Numbered from the stretch's first letter, positions 22,972 to 31,779 are shown. The stretch is DNA of 41,587 nt from WHTX01 sp038255145 (GCA_038255145.1 JBBSLP010000056.1:1-41587); one strand, 5' to 3'. Translations and numbers: made by a program. Notes: generated by a model from the letters alone, not told the origin.

Positions 22972-25596
22972 CTAGACCGCCGAAGCCACCTCCGAGTGGG
23001 CCTCCGAGTGGGCCTCCGAGGGGGCCTCCGAGGGGGCCTCCGAGGGCACGTCCGACGCGACTTCGGCGGGGACCAGCAGGGGAATGACCACGGTGGCCCC
23101 CGAGGCCAGCTCCACCTCGTCGTCGGGACCGGCATCACCCAAGGCCACCCGCAGGGGACCGAGGCGGGTCGCCTCACTGGTCAGCTGCAGCTCGTCACGA
23201 TCCAGGCGCACCTCCACCCAGCGACCCCGGTGGTAGAGGCGGAAACCCAGGCTGTCGATGCCATCGGGCAGGTCGGGGGCGAAACGCAGCACCCCGCCGC
23301 CCACCTCGAGCCCGCTGTAGCCCCGTTCGAGCAGGTCGACGGTGCCGGCCATGGCGCCCAGGTGCACCCCCTCCTGGGTGGTGCCCCCCTGCACGTCGGC
23401 GATGTCGCTGTCGAGGGCCTGGCGGAACAGCTCGACGGAGCGGGACCGGTCCAGGCGGGCCAACACCCACGAGTGCACGACGCGGGACAGGGTCGAGCCG
23501 TGCGATGTGCGCACCAGGTAGTAGCCGACCGTGCGGGCCAGGTCCTCGGCGTCGAAGTGGTGGCCCAGCCGGTCCATGACGTCGGCCAGCTCCCGCCGGG
23601 ACAACACGTAGAACAGCATGAGCACGTCGGCCTGCTTGGAGGCCTTGACGTCGTTCACCGACCGCCCCTCGGCCTCGAGGATGCGGTCGAGGCGGGAGAT
23701 GTCCCCGTGCGTGGCCCGCAGATCGTTCCAGTCCAGCTCGGCCAAGGCGTCGTAGCCCTCGAACTGGCTGATGACGCCGTCGCCGTGGAAGGGGATGTAG
23801 AGGCGCCGACTGATGTCGTCCCAACGGGCCAGCTCGCCAGCGGTCAGGCCCAACGCGGCAGTGAGCGAATGGCGTTGCAGGGCGGGCAGCAGGTCGAGCA
23901 CCTCGGGCACCCGGGCCAGCAACCAGGCCACCATGACGTTGGTGTAGGCGTTGTTGCGCAGGCCAGGACCGGGCCAGCCCGGGTCGGCGTCGTGGAACTC
24001 GTCGGGGCCCATGACCCCGGTGATGTCGAAGTGACCCCGATCGGGGTCGAAGGTGGCCAGGCTGGCGAAGTAGCGGGCGATCTCCAGGAACAGCTCGGCC
24101 CCCACCTCGGCCAGGAACTCGACATCGTCGGTCATCTCCTGGTACCGCCACACGTTGTGGGCGATGGCGATCCCGATGTGGCGTTGCCGGTGGCTCTCGT
24201 CGGGCAACCATCGGCCCGAAGCGGGGTTCAGGTGGACGACCTGGTTCTCCTCCCGTCCGTCACTACCCGACTGCCACGGGAACATGGCCCCCCGGGCGCC
24301 GTCGGCCGTCGCCGCCCGCCGGGCCACGTCCAGGCGCCGGTGGCGGTAGCGCAGGGTGGCCGCGGCCACGTCGGGCATGCGCCGGCACAGCAGGGAGAAC
24401 AGGAACAGTTCATCCCAGAAGATGTGGCCCCGGTAGGCCTCACCCGACAGGCCCCGGGCGGGGATGCCCACGTCGAGGTCCACGATGTGGGGCGACGCCG
24501 TCTGCAGCAGGTGGAACAGGTGCAGGTCCACCACGAGCTGGGTGGGCACGACATCGGTGTTGGGGGCGCCTTCGGTGACGGTCCCGCCCGGAGTGCCGTC
24601 GCGGTTGGGGCCGCCGGCGGGGTCGGGGCCGCCGGCGGGCCCCTCGTCGTCGACCTGTACCGCGGCCCGCTGCCACAGGCCCCTCCACGCGGCGGCGTGG
24701 CTGGCCTCGAGGGTGTCGAAGTCGGCCGCCGCGCCCACCGCCCTCACCGCGGCCAGGCCGGGCTCGGAGATGGCCCGGTCGCGCGAGGTGTAGATGGCCA
24801 CCACCTTGTCGACCACCACGATCTCTCCGACCTCGACGGCGACATCGACCTCGTGGCCGATGCGCTGGGTGTCCTCGAGCAGGGTGAGGTGATCGGGGTC
24901 GAGGGGTTGGCCGTCGACGGTGACGGTGGTGCGGGCGGCGACGGCGATCTCCACCCGGGACTGGGTCGTGCGCGAGCGCAGCAGTACGGCATCGGGGCCG
25001 GCCTTGGCGCACTCGACGGTCTCGAGGTGGCGGCTGGCCAGGTCGCGGTAACGGGCCACCCCGGTGTTGGCCACGTCACCGTCGATCTCGGCCCGAACCT
25101 GCAGCCGCCCCGACCAGTTGTGGGCCACGAGGCTGGTGCGCAGGGCCAGCAGGTGGGGCTGCGCCATGTGGGCCAGGCGCCGCTGCTCGACCGTCGTCTC
25201 CCGACCGGCGCCGTCGCGCAGGCGCAGACGGCGAACGAGCACGCCGCGACGCAGGTCCAGCACCTGCTGGTACTCCAGCAGTTCCACGCCGTCGACGCAG
25301 AACAAGTCGCCGCCCTCGACCCGGAAGGTCAGCGGCAACCAGTTGGGCACGTTGACGAGGTTCTCGTTCTCGACGTCCCGCCCGGCCACCTCGGTCGTGA
25401 GGCGGTTGAACAACCCGGCGACGTAGGTGCCCGGGTAGTGGGCACCGTCGGCGGAACACTCGGGCGCGGCACCTCGGGAGGCGAGGTAGCCGTTGCCCAC
25501 CGTGCACAGGGCTTCGCGCAGGGGCTCGGACGCGGGGTCGTAGCCTTCGTAGGCCAGCTCCCAAGGGCGTCGGGTGACAGGCGTCGTCAGGGGCAC
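22972..25596 (-). CDS. GH65 family glycoside phosphorylase/hydrolase
   Basis: An 874-residue GH65 enzyme (maltose, trehalose or kojibiose phosphorylase type). The N-terminal beta-sandwich starts PWELAYEGYDPASEPLREALCTVGNGYLASRGA. The (alpha/alpha)6 barrel contains GHIFWDELFLF, FPWQSGSDGREENQ and GVMGPDEFHD, with Glu533 as general acid, and the phosphate-loop block KASKQADVL (Lys654, Gln655). Further on are YYLVRTSHGSTLSRVVHSWVLARL and the C-terminal jelly-roll strands. KQADVL favours a phosphorylase over a hydrolase. GTG at 25596 starts just before the conserved region; the frame stays open to 25926, where it overlaps the next gene in antisense-like composition. The C-terminus is an odd Ser-Glu-Ala repeat tail. 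Exact disaccharide specificity is not predictable. Confidence 0.9.
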   Translation of the reverse strand: MPLTTPVTRRPWELAYEGYDPASEPLREALCTVGNGYLASRGAAPECSADGAHYPGTYVAGLFNRLTTEVAGRDVENENLVNVPNWLPLTFRVEGGDLFCVDGVELLEYQQVLDLRRGVLVRRLRLRDGAGRETTVEQRRLAHMAQPHLLALRTSLVAHNWSGRLQVRAEIDGDVANTGVARYRDLASRHLETVECAKAGPDAVLLRSRTTQSRVEIAVAARTTVTVDGQPLDPDHLTLLEDTQRIGHEVDVAVEVGEIVVVDKVVAIYTSRDRAISEPGLAAVRAVGAAADFDTLEASHAAAWRGLWQRAAVQVDDEGPAGGPDPAGGPNRDGTPGGTVTEGAPNTDVVPTQLVVDLHLFHLLQTASPHIVDLDVGIPARGLSGEAYRGHIFWDELFLFSLLCRRMPDVAAATLRYRHRRLDVARRAATADGARGAMFPWQSGSDGREENQVVHLNPASGRWLPDESHRQRHIGIAIAHNVWRYQEMTDDVEFLAEVGAELFLEIARYFASLATFDPDRGHFDITGVMGPDEFHDADPGWPGPGLRNNAYTNVMVAWLLARVPEVLDLLPALQRHSLTAALGLTAGELARWDDISRRLYIPFHGDGVISQFEGYDALAELDWNDLRATHGDISRLDRILEAEGRSVNDVKASKQADVLMLFYVLSRRELADVMDRLGHHFDAEDLARTVGYYLVRTSHGSTLSRVVHSWVLARLDRSRSVELFRQALDSDIADVQGGTTQEGVHLGAMAGTVDLLERGYSGLEVGGGVLRFAPDLPDGIDSLGFRLYHRGRWVEVRLDRDELQLTSEATRLGPLRVALGDAGPDDEVELASGATVVIPLLVPAEVASDVPSEAPSEAPSEAHSEAHSEVASAV
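22991..23050 (-). repeat. 12-bp tandem repeat in the GH65 3' end
   Basis: Five units of TCCGAG(T/G)GGGCC or close variants run head to tail, encoding Ser-Glu-Ala-Pro and Ser-Glu-Ala-His repeats at the C-terminus of the GH65 protein. Such tracts change length by slippage. Confidence 0.85.
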
Positions 25597-25726
25597 GGGC
25601 CCAGACCTACCCGACGCGGCGGCCCCCCATGCCGATCGTGCTCGACGAAACGCGGCGCAACCACCCCCGACGACCATGCCGACGACGACCGCGCTGGCGA
25701 CGGGGAAGACGAGGTGGGCGCCGTGC

Positions 25727-26314
25727 TCAGCTGGGGTCTCGGTCCCCCCCGTCGCCGGGTCCGCCGAGCCCGTCGCCGAAGTCGGCGGGATCGACGTCGG
25801 CCAGGAACTCGCGCAGCTCATCGACCTCCTCGTCGATGGTGAGCTCGTCGTAGCTGGCCGCCAGTTCCGCGGCCAGATCGGCATCTTCCCCGCCATCGTC
25901 GCCATCCCCGGGACCGACGACGGCACTGGCCTCGTCCATGACCGACTCGCTGGCGAAGAGGGGGACGTGCATGCGCACGGCCAGGGCGATGGCGTCCGAA
26001 GGTCGGCTGGACACGACGCGCGAGCCGGTGATCCCGGCCAGGTGCAGCTCGGCCAGGAAGGTGCCGTTGCGCACCTCGGTGACGGCCACCTCCTCCAACC
26101 TCGTCCCCGTGGTGGTCAACATGTCCACCAGGAGGTCGTGGGTGAGCGGGCGTTCGGCCACCAGGCCCTGCAGGCCCATGACGATGGCCACGGCCTCGGC
26201 GCCGCCGATGAAGATGGGCAGCACCCGGTGGGGGCGCGCCAGCTCCCGCAGGAGGAGCAGTGGCGTGCTGGTCGACTCCTCCACCTGCAACCCGAAGATC
26301 TCGACGGGGACCAT
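25727..26314 (-). CDS. Bifunctional nuclease family protein (DUF151)
   Basis: A 195-residue protein. The first about 130 residues form the BFN/DUF151 domain: VPVEIFGLQVEESTSTPLLLLREL, RVLPIFIGGAEAVAIVMGLQG, RPLTHDLLVDMLTTTGTRLEEVAVTEV, GTFLAELHLAG and SSRPSDAIALAVRMHVPLFASESVMDEA. The rest is an acidic tail (DGDDGGEDADLAAELAASYDELTIDEEVDELREFL). Plant and thermophile relatives cut nucleic acids; the bacterial role is uncertain. ATG at 26314 has GGGAGGA 6 nt upstream. A hairpin with duplicated 11-bp sites lies right before the ribosome site. Confidence 0.9.
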   Translation of the reverse strand: MVPVEIFGLQVEESTSTPLLLLRELARPHRVLPIFIGGAEAVAIVMGLQGLVAERPLTHDLLVDMLTTTGTRLEEVAVTEVRNGTFLAELHLAGITGSRVVSSRPSDAIALAVRMHVPLFASESVMDEASAVVGPGDGDDGGEDADLAAELAASYDELTIDEEVDELREFLADVDPADFGDGLGGPGDGGDRDPS

Positions 26315-26327
26315 GCGGTCCTCCCTT

Positions 26328-26364
26328 CGACGGTGCGCCACCCGGGGGAGGTGCGCCACCGTCG
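26328..26364. promoter_or_regulatory. Direct repeats inside an inverted repeat before the BFN gene
   Basis: GGTGCGCCACC occurs at 26332-26342 and again at 26350-26360, 18 bp apart. The pair is bracketed by CGACGGTG (26328-26335) and CACCGTCG (26357-26364). The structure ends 4 nt from the GGGAGGA site of the minus-strand BFN gene, so it could act as tandem operator or leader hairpin. Confidence 0.45.
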
Positions 26365-26466
26365 TCCGTGGTGTGGCAGGCCCATACCCGCTGCCCCCTC
26401 CGTCTAGGCGCGGCGGGGACCCATGCGCGCCCCCGGAGTGGACCGACCGCTACGCTCACCGCCGTC

Positions 26467-28095
26467 GTGTCCGTCCGTTCGCTCCTGCCGGCGCTGCTCT
26501 CGGTGGTGCTCGCCGCGGCGGCGTGCACCCCCGCCGGGTCAGCGAGCGCACCTCCCGCCACGGCCCCCGTTCCCGGGACCGTCGTGGCCGCCGAGCGAGC
26601 CGATGCGGCGTCGTCGGAGACGTCTTCCTCCACCGGGGCGTCTTCCTCCACCGGGGCGTCTTCCTCCACCGGGGCGTCTTCCTCCACCGCAGCCGCGGCC
26701 ACCGCCTCGACGAATCTCGCCTCGAGGGCGCCCGCCTCCACGGCTCCGACCATCGCCTCCGCCCGCCGCTCCACCCCATCGAGCGGGCCGTCGTCGTCAT
26801 CCACCGCCGGGGTCGACGGGCTGTCGCCGGCTGAACCTCCGCCGGCGGTGGCCGTCACCGGCCGCTCGGGCTCCACCGTGGTCCCACCCACGGTGCGCAC
26901 GCCCGACTGCGCGGCCGAGCCGGCCCGGGCCGCCCGCCTGGTGCCCCCCGCCCTGGCCGCCGTGCTCGCCGCCCGGCTGGCCGACCCCGGCTTCGTGGGC
27001 AGCGTGCTCGGTGCGTCCATCTGGGTCGAGGGCTTCGGCGAGGTGGTGTCCGAGCACCCCGACACCCAGCTCATGCCGGCGTCGAACCAGAAGCTGCTCA
27101 CCGCGGTGGGTGTGCTCGAGGTGCTCCCCGCTGCCGCCCGGCTGACCACCGACGTGGTGGCCACCGGCCCCGTGGTCGGCGGTGTCGTCCAGGGCAACCT
27201 CATCCTCGTGGGCGGCGGCGACCCCACCCTGTCGACCCACGGCGAGCACTCCCTGGCCACCCTGGTCGACCAGCTGCTGGTGGCCGGGGTGCGGGGGGTC
27301 AACGGCGCCATCGTGGTCGACGAGAGCCGCTACCCGATCCAGCGCCTGGCCCCGGGCTGGGAGGACTGGAACGTGCCCTCGGACGCCGGACCCCTGTCGG
27401 CGCTGATGGTCGACGACAACCGCTACCGCTGGGACGAGGCCTACGCGGCGGATCCCGCCCTGGGCAACGCCGAGCAGTTCCGGGCCGTCCTGACCGGAGC
27501 CGGCATCGCCGTCAACGGTCCCAACTGGACGGGCACCGCCCCCGCCGGGGCCACGGTGCTGGCCACCGTGACCTCACCCACGGTGGCCGAACTGGTCGAC
27601 GAGATGCTGCTCGACAGTGACAACGAGACGGCCGAGCTGCTGACCCGGGAGGCCGGTCGCGTCGGCGCCGGCGAGGGCACCACGGCGGCGGGCACCCGGG
27701 TGCTGGCCGCGGCGCTCGACCGGTTGTGCGTGCACCTGGCCGCAGGGTGGTCCGATGGCTCGGGCCTCAGCCGCACCGACCGGCGCTCGGCCCGCGAGCT
27801 GCGGGCCCTGGTGCAGGCGGCGGTGGCCGACGACAGTTGGCCCATCGTCAAGGCCGGCCTGCCCGTGGCCGGCCGCAGCGGGACCCTGATCAACCGCTTC
27901 GTGGGCACCCCGGCCGAGGGCGTGGTGGCGGCCAAGACCGGTTACCTCAACGATGCCCGGGCCCTGTCGGGGGTGTTCACCACCCGGGGTGGGCGTCGGG
28001 TCGTGTTCTCCATCCTCGTCAACGGCAACACCGCCCCCGACAGCGTGGGGGCCATCGACGAGCTGGTCAGCGCCGTGGCCGGCGACGCCAGCTGA
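26467..28095 (+). CDS. dacB: D-alanyl-D-alanine carboxypeptidase/endopeptidase (PBP4, peptidase S13), lipoprotein
   Basis: A 542-residue penicillin-binding protein that trims peptidoglycan stem peptides or cross-links. LLSVVLAAAAC is a lipobox with Cys20, so it is probably a membrane-anchored lipoprotein. A Ser/Thr/Ala-rich linker to about residue 150 includes four 6-residue SSSTGA repeats. The catalytic domain has SxxK at 206-209 (ASNQKLL, Ser206), SDN at 384-386 (LLDSDNETAELL) and KTG at 490-492 (AAKTGYLNDARALSG), in the spacing of the S13 family. GTG at 26467 gives the shortest N-terminus ending in the lipobox; the frame is open from 26260. It is divergent from the BFN gene, with 152 bp between the start codons. 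Confidence 0.92.
   Translation: MSVRSLLPALLSVVLAAAACTPAGSASAPPATAPVPGTVVAAERADAASSETSSSTGASSSTGASSSTGASSSTAAAATASTNLASRAPASTAPTIASARRSTPSSGPSSSSTAGVDGLSPAEPPPAVAVTGRSGSTVVPPTVRTPDCAAEPARAARLVPPALAAVLAARLADPGFVGSVLGASIWVEGFGEVVSEHPDTQLMPASNQKLLTAVGVLEVLPAAARLTTDVVATGPVVGGVVQGNLILVGGGDPTLSTHGEHSLATLVDQLLVAGVRGVNGAIVVDESRYPIQRLAPGWEDWNVPSDAGPLSALMVDDNRYRWDEAYAADPALGNAEQFRAVLTGAGIAVNGPNWTGTAPAGATVLATVTSPTVAELVDEMLLDSDNETAELLTREAGRVGAGEGTTAAGTRVLAAALDRLCVHLAAGWSDGSGLSRTDRRSARELRALVQAAVADDSWPIVKAGLPVAGRSGTLINRFVGTPAEGVVAAKTGYLNDARALSGVFTTRGGRRVVFSILVNGNTAPDSVGAIDELVSAVAGDAS
26623..26694 (+). repeat. 18-bp tandem repeat in the dacB linker
   Basis: TCTTCCTCCACCGGGGCG is repeated three times exactly (26623-26676) and a fourth time in part to 26694, encoding SSSTGA units of the flexible linker. 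Confidence 0.9.
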
Positions 28096-28119
28096 CCCTC
28101 GACCCGGGCTGGCCCGCCT

Positions 28120-28139
28120 GGCCGGCGGCGCCGCCGGCC
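28120..28139. terminator. 20-bp perfect palindrome between dacB and the acyl-CoA dehydrogenase gene
   Basis: GGCCGGCGGC followed directly by GCCGCCGGCC. All G/C, 24 nt after the dacB stop and 29 nt before the next start. It may terminate dacB or act as an operator for the downstream gene. Confidence 0.45.
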
Positions 28140-28168
28140 CGAGCACCGGGCCGGGATACGCTCGGCCC

Positions 28169-29461
28169 ATGGTCGACACCGCCGCGCTGCCCTCCGCCTC
28201 TGACCGCGTCGCCGCGGTGCGGGCGGAAGCCGACGCCTGGTACGCGGCGAACTGGGACCCCGCCCTGCCCATGGGGGTGTGGTGGGAGCGGTTGGCCGAC
28301 TCGGGCTGGGGCTTCCCGTCCTGGCCGCAGGACTGGTTCGGCCGGGGCCTGCGGGGTGACGAGGTCAAAGCCGCCCACGCCGCCCGGGTCGCCGCCGGTG
28401 CCTTCGGGCCGCCCAGCGGCATCGCCACCTTCCTGGCCGCCCCCACGGTGCTGGCCTACGGCACCGAGGAGCAGAGGCGGCGCTTCCTCGGCCCCATCGC
28501 CAAGGGCACCGAGATCTGGTGCCAGCTCTTCTCCGAGCCCTCGGCCGGTTCGGACATGGCTTCGCTGCAGACCAGGGCCGTGCGCGACGGTGACGAGTGG
28601 GTGGTGACGGGTCAGAAGGTGTGGAACTCGGGCGCCCACATCGCCGATCGGGCCATCCTCATCGCCCGCACCGACCCTGACGTGCCCAAGCACCGGGGCA
28701 TCACCTTCTTCGCCTTCGACATGCGCCAGGAGGGCGTCGAGGTGCGGCCCATGCGGGAGATGACGGGAGACGCCGTCTTCAACGAGGTCTTCCTCGACGG
28801 CGCCCGGGTGGCCGACAGCGACCGGCTCGGGGACCTGAACGACGGCTGGCGGGTGGCCATGACCACCCTGTCCCACGAGCGCGACCCCAACAACTCGGGC
28901 CTGGGTGACGGCGGCGGCACCTCGTTCGTGCGCCCCGACCTGACCATGAGCGTGGCCGACTACCAGGCCCGCCAGAGCGGGGAGATGGACGGCATGTCCA
29001 TCGCCCTGTCGGGGGGCATCTCCAAGGTGTTCGACAAGGTGGTGCGGGACTTCGGTGCGGCCGCCGACCCCGCCCGCCGCCAGGACCTGACCCGGGTCCA
29101 CGTGCTGCGCCAGGTCGTCCGCCTGACGGGCAAGCGGGCCGGGGACGCGGTGAAGGCCGGCGGTCAGCCCGGACCCGAGGTCTCGACCCTCAAGCTGGCC
29201 GGGGCCCAGCTGGGCCGCATGGTGCGCGACGAGGGCCTCCAGGCCATGGGCCCCGCAGGCATGCTGTTGGGCCACGACGCCCCCGAGGACGGCACCTTCC
29301 ACAAGTACGCCCTCTTCACCCCGGCCCAGTCCATCGCCGGGGGCAGCGACGAGGTCAACCGCAACATCATCGGTGAGCGCGTCCTCGGCCTGCCCAAGGA
29401 GCCCGACGACACCAGGGACAAGCCCTTCCGTGAGGTGCGGGTGGGAACCGAGCACCGCTGA
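28169..29461 (+). CDS. Acyl-CoA dehydrogenase family protein
   Basis: A 430-residue flavoprotein that would oxidise an acyl-CoA to the enoyl-CoA using FAD. The N-terminal domain has GWGFPSWPQDWFGRGL. The middle strand domain has CQLFSEPSAGSDMASLQTRAVRDGDEWVVTGQKVWNSGAHIADRAIL, the FAD and substrate signature, and FNEVFLDGARV. The C-terminal helical domain ends AGGSDEVNRNIIGERVLGLPKEP, a typical signature. The Asp-Glu in GGSDE and the length fit the large actinobacterial group active on bulky or branched acyl groups, including steroid side chains. ATG at 28169 gives the usual N-terminus. Downstream genes are on the opposite strand. Confidence 0.92.
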   Translation: MVDTAALPSASDRVAAVRAEADAWYAANWDPALPMGVWWERLADSGWGFPSWPQDWFGRGLRGDEVKAAHAARVAAGAFGPPSGIATFLAAPTVLAYGTEEQRRRFLGPIAKGTEIWCQLFSEPSAGSDMASLQTRAVRDGDEWVVTGQKVWNSGAHIADRAILIARTDPDVPKHRGITFFAFDMRQEGVEVRPMREMTGDAVFNEVFLDGARVADSDRLGDLNDGWRVAMTTLSHERDPNNSGLGDGGGTSFVRPDLTMSVADYQARQSGEMDGMSIALSGGISKVFDKVVRDFGAAADPARRQDLTRVHVLRQVVRLTGKRAGDAVKAGGQPGPEVSTLKLAGAQLGRMVRDEGLQAMGPAGMLLGHDAPEDGTFHKYALFTPAQSIAGGSDEVNRNIIGERVLGLPKEPDDTRDKPFREVRVGTEHR

Positions 29462-29532
29462 CCGACGCCCGGCACCCCAGTTCCCCGGCGCCCCCGGTCC
29501 CCCGGTGCCCCGGTGCCCTTGTGGGCTGTGCC

Positions 29533-30174
29533 TCAGGTGGCCCTGATGTCGGCGCCGATGTCGCGCGCCGCGCCGCCGGTGGGTGCGGGGACCTCGACCA
29601 CGGGCTCGTCGCGGTCGTCGAACTCGAGGCGCAGGGCCCGGCAGATGGTGGCGTGCAGCTCGTAGAGGGCCGTGACGTAGCTCAGCTCGAGGATGGCGGG
29701 GTCGTCGAGGTGTTCCTCGAGGGCGGCGAAGGTGGCATCGGGGGCCCGGCCCCCGTCCAGCACCAGGGCGTCGGTCCACGCCAGCACGGCCCGCTCCACG
29801 GGCGAGAAGCACGGGGCCACGGCCCAGGCGGGGATGGCGACGATCTTCTCCTCGTCCACACCGAGGGAACGCAGCGCCTTGCAGTGCTGGGAGAACACGA
29901 ACTGGCTCCCCCGGGCCCATCCGGCCCGGGTCTGGCCCAGCTCCCGCAGGACGGGGTCCAGCGTCAGGCTGGGGTCCTGGTAGAGGCCGAAGCCGGCGAC
30001 GGCATGGCCGAAGACGGCCGGGGACAGGGCGAACACGCTCCACCAGTTGCCCGGGGTGCCGGTGGCGGTGCCGGGCTCGGCCACCGGGTCACGATCCCCG
30101 AACAGCCGCCCGTACATCTGCTCCACCAGCGGTGAGGTGGCCTCGGCCCTCGGCACCTGACGCAACCTGGGCAT
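29533..30174 (-). CDS. Carboxymuconolactone decarboxylase-like (AhpD-fold) protein
   Basis: A 213-residue protein of the AhpD/CMD fold. MPRLRQVPRAEATSPLVEQMYGRLFGD, FALSPAVFGHAVAGFGLYQDPSLTLDPVLRELGQTRAGWARGSQFVFSQHCKALRSLGV and FSPVERAVLAWTDALVLDGGRAPDATFAALEEHLDDPAILELSYVTALYELHATICRALRL follow the family pattern. The redox CxxC of AhpD is not present: only a single Cys follows SQH, and another sits at CFSP. An alkylhydroperoxidase role is therefore doubtful. ATG at 30174 has GGAGGGGGAG about 5 nt upstream, a strong ribosome site. It converges on the acyl-CoA dehydrogenase gene. Confidence 0.82.
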   Translation of the reverse strand: MPRLRQVPRAEATSPLVEQMYGRLFGDRDPVAEPGTATGTPGNWWSVFALSPAVFGHAVAGFGLYQDPSLTLDPVLRELGQTRAGWARGSQFVFSQHCKALRSLGVDEEKIVAIPAWAVAPCFSPVERAVLAWTDALVLDGGRAPDATFAALEEHLDDPAILELSYVTALYELHATICRALRLEFDDRDEPVVEVPAPTGGAARDIGADIRAT

Positions 30175-30273
30175 GTCCGCTCCCCCTCCTCTCCGTGCGC
30201 CCCGTGGCGCCGGCGACACAGCATGGCGCGTCACCACCGATGAGACTGCCGAGGTGGTCGCCGACCGTGCCGG

Positions 30274-30787
30274 GTGGTCCTGTCGGATTACCTCGACGGC
30301 CTGCGCCTGCGGCTGGCCACCTGGGGTGCAGCGGGCCCGTCCCGGCCTGCTCTCCACTGGCGAGGTCGCCGTCGTGGCCGGCCAGCTCGACGGGCTGGCC
30401 GGCCTGGCCGACCCGCTCGGCGTGCCCTGCCACCGCGACTGGCAACCGCGCAACTGGCTGGTGGACGACGACGGCGTCGTCGCGGTGATCGACTTCGAGC
30501 ACGCCCGTCCCGGACCGTGGCACGAGGACCTCAACCGGCTGTGGTGGGACGAGTGGGCGGCCGACCCCGCCCTGGCCCGGGCCTTCTTCGCCGGCTACGG
30601 CCGTCGACCCGACGAGGCCGAGCTCGCCACCCTCCTCGCCGTGTCCGTGCTGGGCCACCTCAGCACCATCGTGTGGGCCGACGGGCACGGTGACCCGGCG
30701 TTCGGCGCCCATGCTCGGCGGTGCCTGGCCGTCGCCGGCCGCATCGGCGCCGACCCGGCATCGGCGCCGTCGTGGTGGAGGGGCTGA
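30274..30787 (+). pseudogene. Aminoglycoside phosphotransferase-family fragment
   Basis: The C-terminal lobe of an APH/choline-kinase-like enzyme is clear: VPCHRDWQPRNWLVDDDGVVAVIDFEHARPGPWHEDLNRLWWDEW, with the catalytic HRD, the metal-binding Asn and the DFE Asp. The N-terminal lobe with its ATP-binding Lys is missing. A preceding helix (VVLSDYLDGLRLRLATWGAAGP, from GTG 30274) reads in a different frame from RPGLLSTGEVAVVAGQLDGLAG onward, so a frameshift lies near 30335. The remaining frame stays open back to 30173, where it overlaps the start of the divergent CMD-like gene, which argues against a real start there. It is a truncated remnant. Confidence 0.7.
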
Positions 30788-30804
30788 ACCAGCTCAGCCG
30801 CCGC

Positions 30805-31779
30805 CTAACCCCCGGAGGACGAGAAGTGCTGGCGGTCGACGGGGCTGGACCAGCGGCCGCCCCAGTCCCAGCCGTGGCTGTCGAAGGCGGCGACCACGGC
30901 GTCGCCCTCGACGATCATGCCCGGGCGCACGTTCGAACGGTCGAGGTACGTCTCCGACGCGGCATGGCTGGTGCCGCCGCCCTCGAACACGTACGGGTTG
31001 ATCAGCGGGTTGATGTCGATGGCCCGGCCGTAGGCGTGGTTGGACCACGAGCTCGAGCCGGTGGCCGAGCGGCAGTTGAAGGCCGAGGTGTTGTCGGCGT
31101 CGATGGAGGCGTCGTCGTCGCCGCCGAAGTCGTCGATGAGCCGCATCTGGGTGATGGGGTACCCAGCCGCGTAGAGCTGGCGGAAGATGTCCTCCAGGGC
31201 GCCCACGGTGTCGGCGTTGACCACGAGCTCGCCCTGGTGGACGCCGCCGTCGAAGCCCCAGTGGGCCACGGTCACGTAGCGCAGGTCCTCGAGGCCGACG
31301 GGGCAGCCCTCGCGCCACGAGGAGGGGGTCATGCGGGCGGCGAGGTCGGCCGAGATGGCCACGGCCGAGAACCAGTAGCCGCTGGTGTCGGTGCTCGCCG
31401 AGCTGGCGCTGGCGGCGGCCACGGTGGCCTCGGCCTCGGCCTCGGCCTCGGCTTCGGTGGCATCTGCCTCGGTGGGGACGGTCGACTCCGGCTCGACCGT
31501 CGTGGTCGTCTCGGGCTCGGCCCCGGTCGTCGTCGTCTCGGCCACCGTGGTGGGCGGCGCGCTGGTGGCGGACGTGGTCGTCGGCACCACCGCGCTCACC
31601 GGGGTGGTGGCCGTGGTGCCCACCGCCGCCGTCGTGGTCGGCTGGGTCTCGTCGACGTCGTCGCCGCCGCCACCGCAGGCGGCGAGGACCGCGCCCGACA
31701 AGGCCACCACCAGGAGGGCAGGGGCGAGGCGACGACGGCGGGGCGCGATCGGAGAGGAGATGTCGAACAGGTTACGCAA
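30805..31779 (-). CDS. M15-family D-Ala-D-Ala carboxypeptidase-like lipoprotein
   Basis: A 324-residue exported protein. The basic start RNLFDISSPIAPRRRR is followed by a hydrophobic stretch and the lipobox VLAAC (Cys35). A Thr/Glu/Ala-rich linker (to about 125) includes an EAEAEAEAE run. The C-terminal domain is a zinc peptidase of the M15 type: YVTVAHWGFDGG, QLYAAGYPITQMRLIDDFGGDDDASIDADNTSAFNCR and SNHAYGRAIDINPLINPY, with ligands His248 and Asp255, then GWDWGGRWSSPVDRQHFS with the third His. It would act on peptidoglycan stem peptides outside the membrane. TTG at 31779 is the likely start; no better in-frame start precedes the lipobox. It converges on the phosphotransferase fragment. Confidence 0.85.
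   Translation of the reverse strand: MRNLFDISSPIAPRRRRLAPALLVVALSGAVLAACGGGGDDVDETQPTTTAAVGTTATTPVSAVVPTTTSATSAPPTTVAETTTTGAEPETTTTVEPESTVPTEADATEAEAEAEAEATVAAASASSASTDTSGYWFSAVAISADLAARMTPSSWREGCPVGLEDLRYVTVAHWGFDGGVHQGELVVNADTVGALEDIFRQLYAAGYPITQMRLIDDFGGDDDASIDADNTSAFNCRSATGSSSWSNHAYGRAIDINPLINPYVFEGGGTSHAASETYLDRSNVRPGMIVEGDAVVAAFDSHGWDWGGRWSSPVDRQHFSSSGG

Noticed and set aside
22991..23050. CRISPR-like array
   Set aside because: Short 12-bp head-to-tail units without spacers, inside a coding region. No CRISPR array or cas gene was seen anywhere in the window.
22801..25842. A 1013-codon plus-strand open frame opposite the GH65 gene
   Set aside because: Composition is that of an antisense shadow; the minus strand encodes a complete GH65 enzyme with all motifs.
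30173..30787. Intact 204-residue phosphotransferase
   Set aside because: The start would overlap the start codon of the divergent gene, the N-terminal lobe is absent and the upstream helix reads in another frame.
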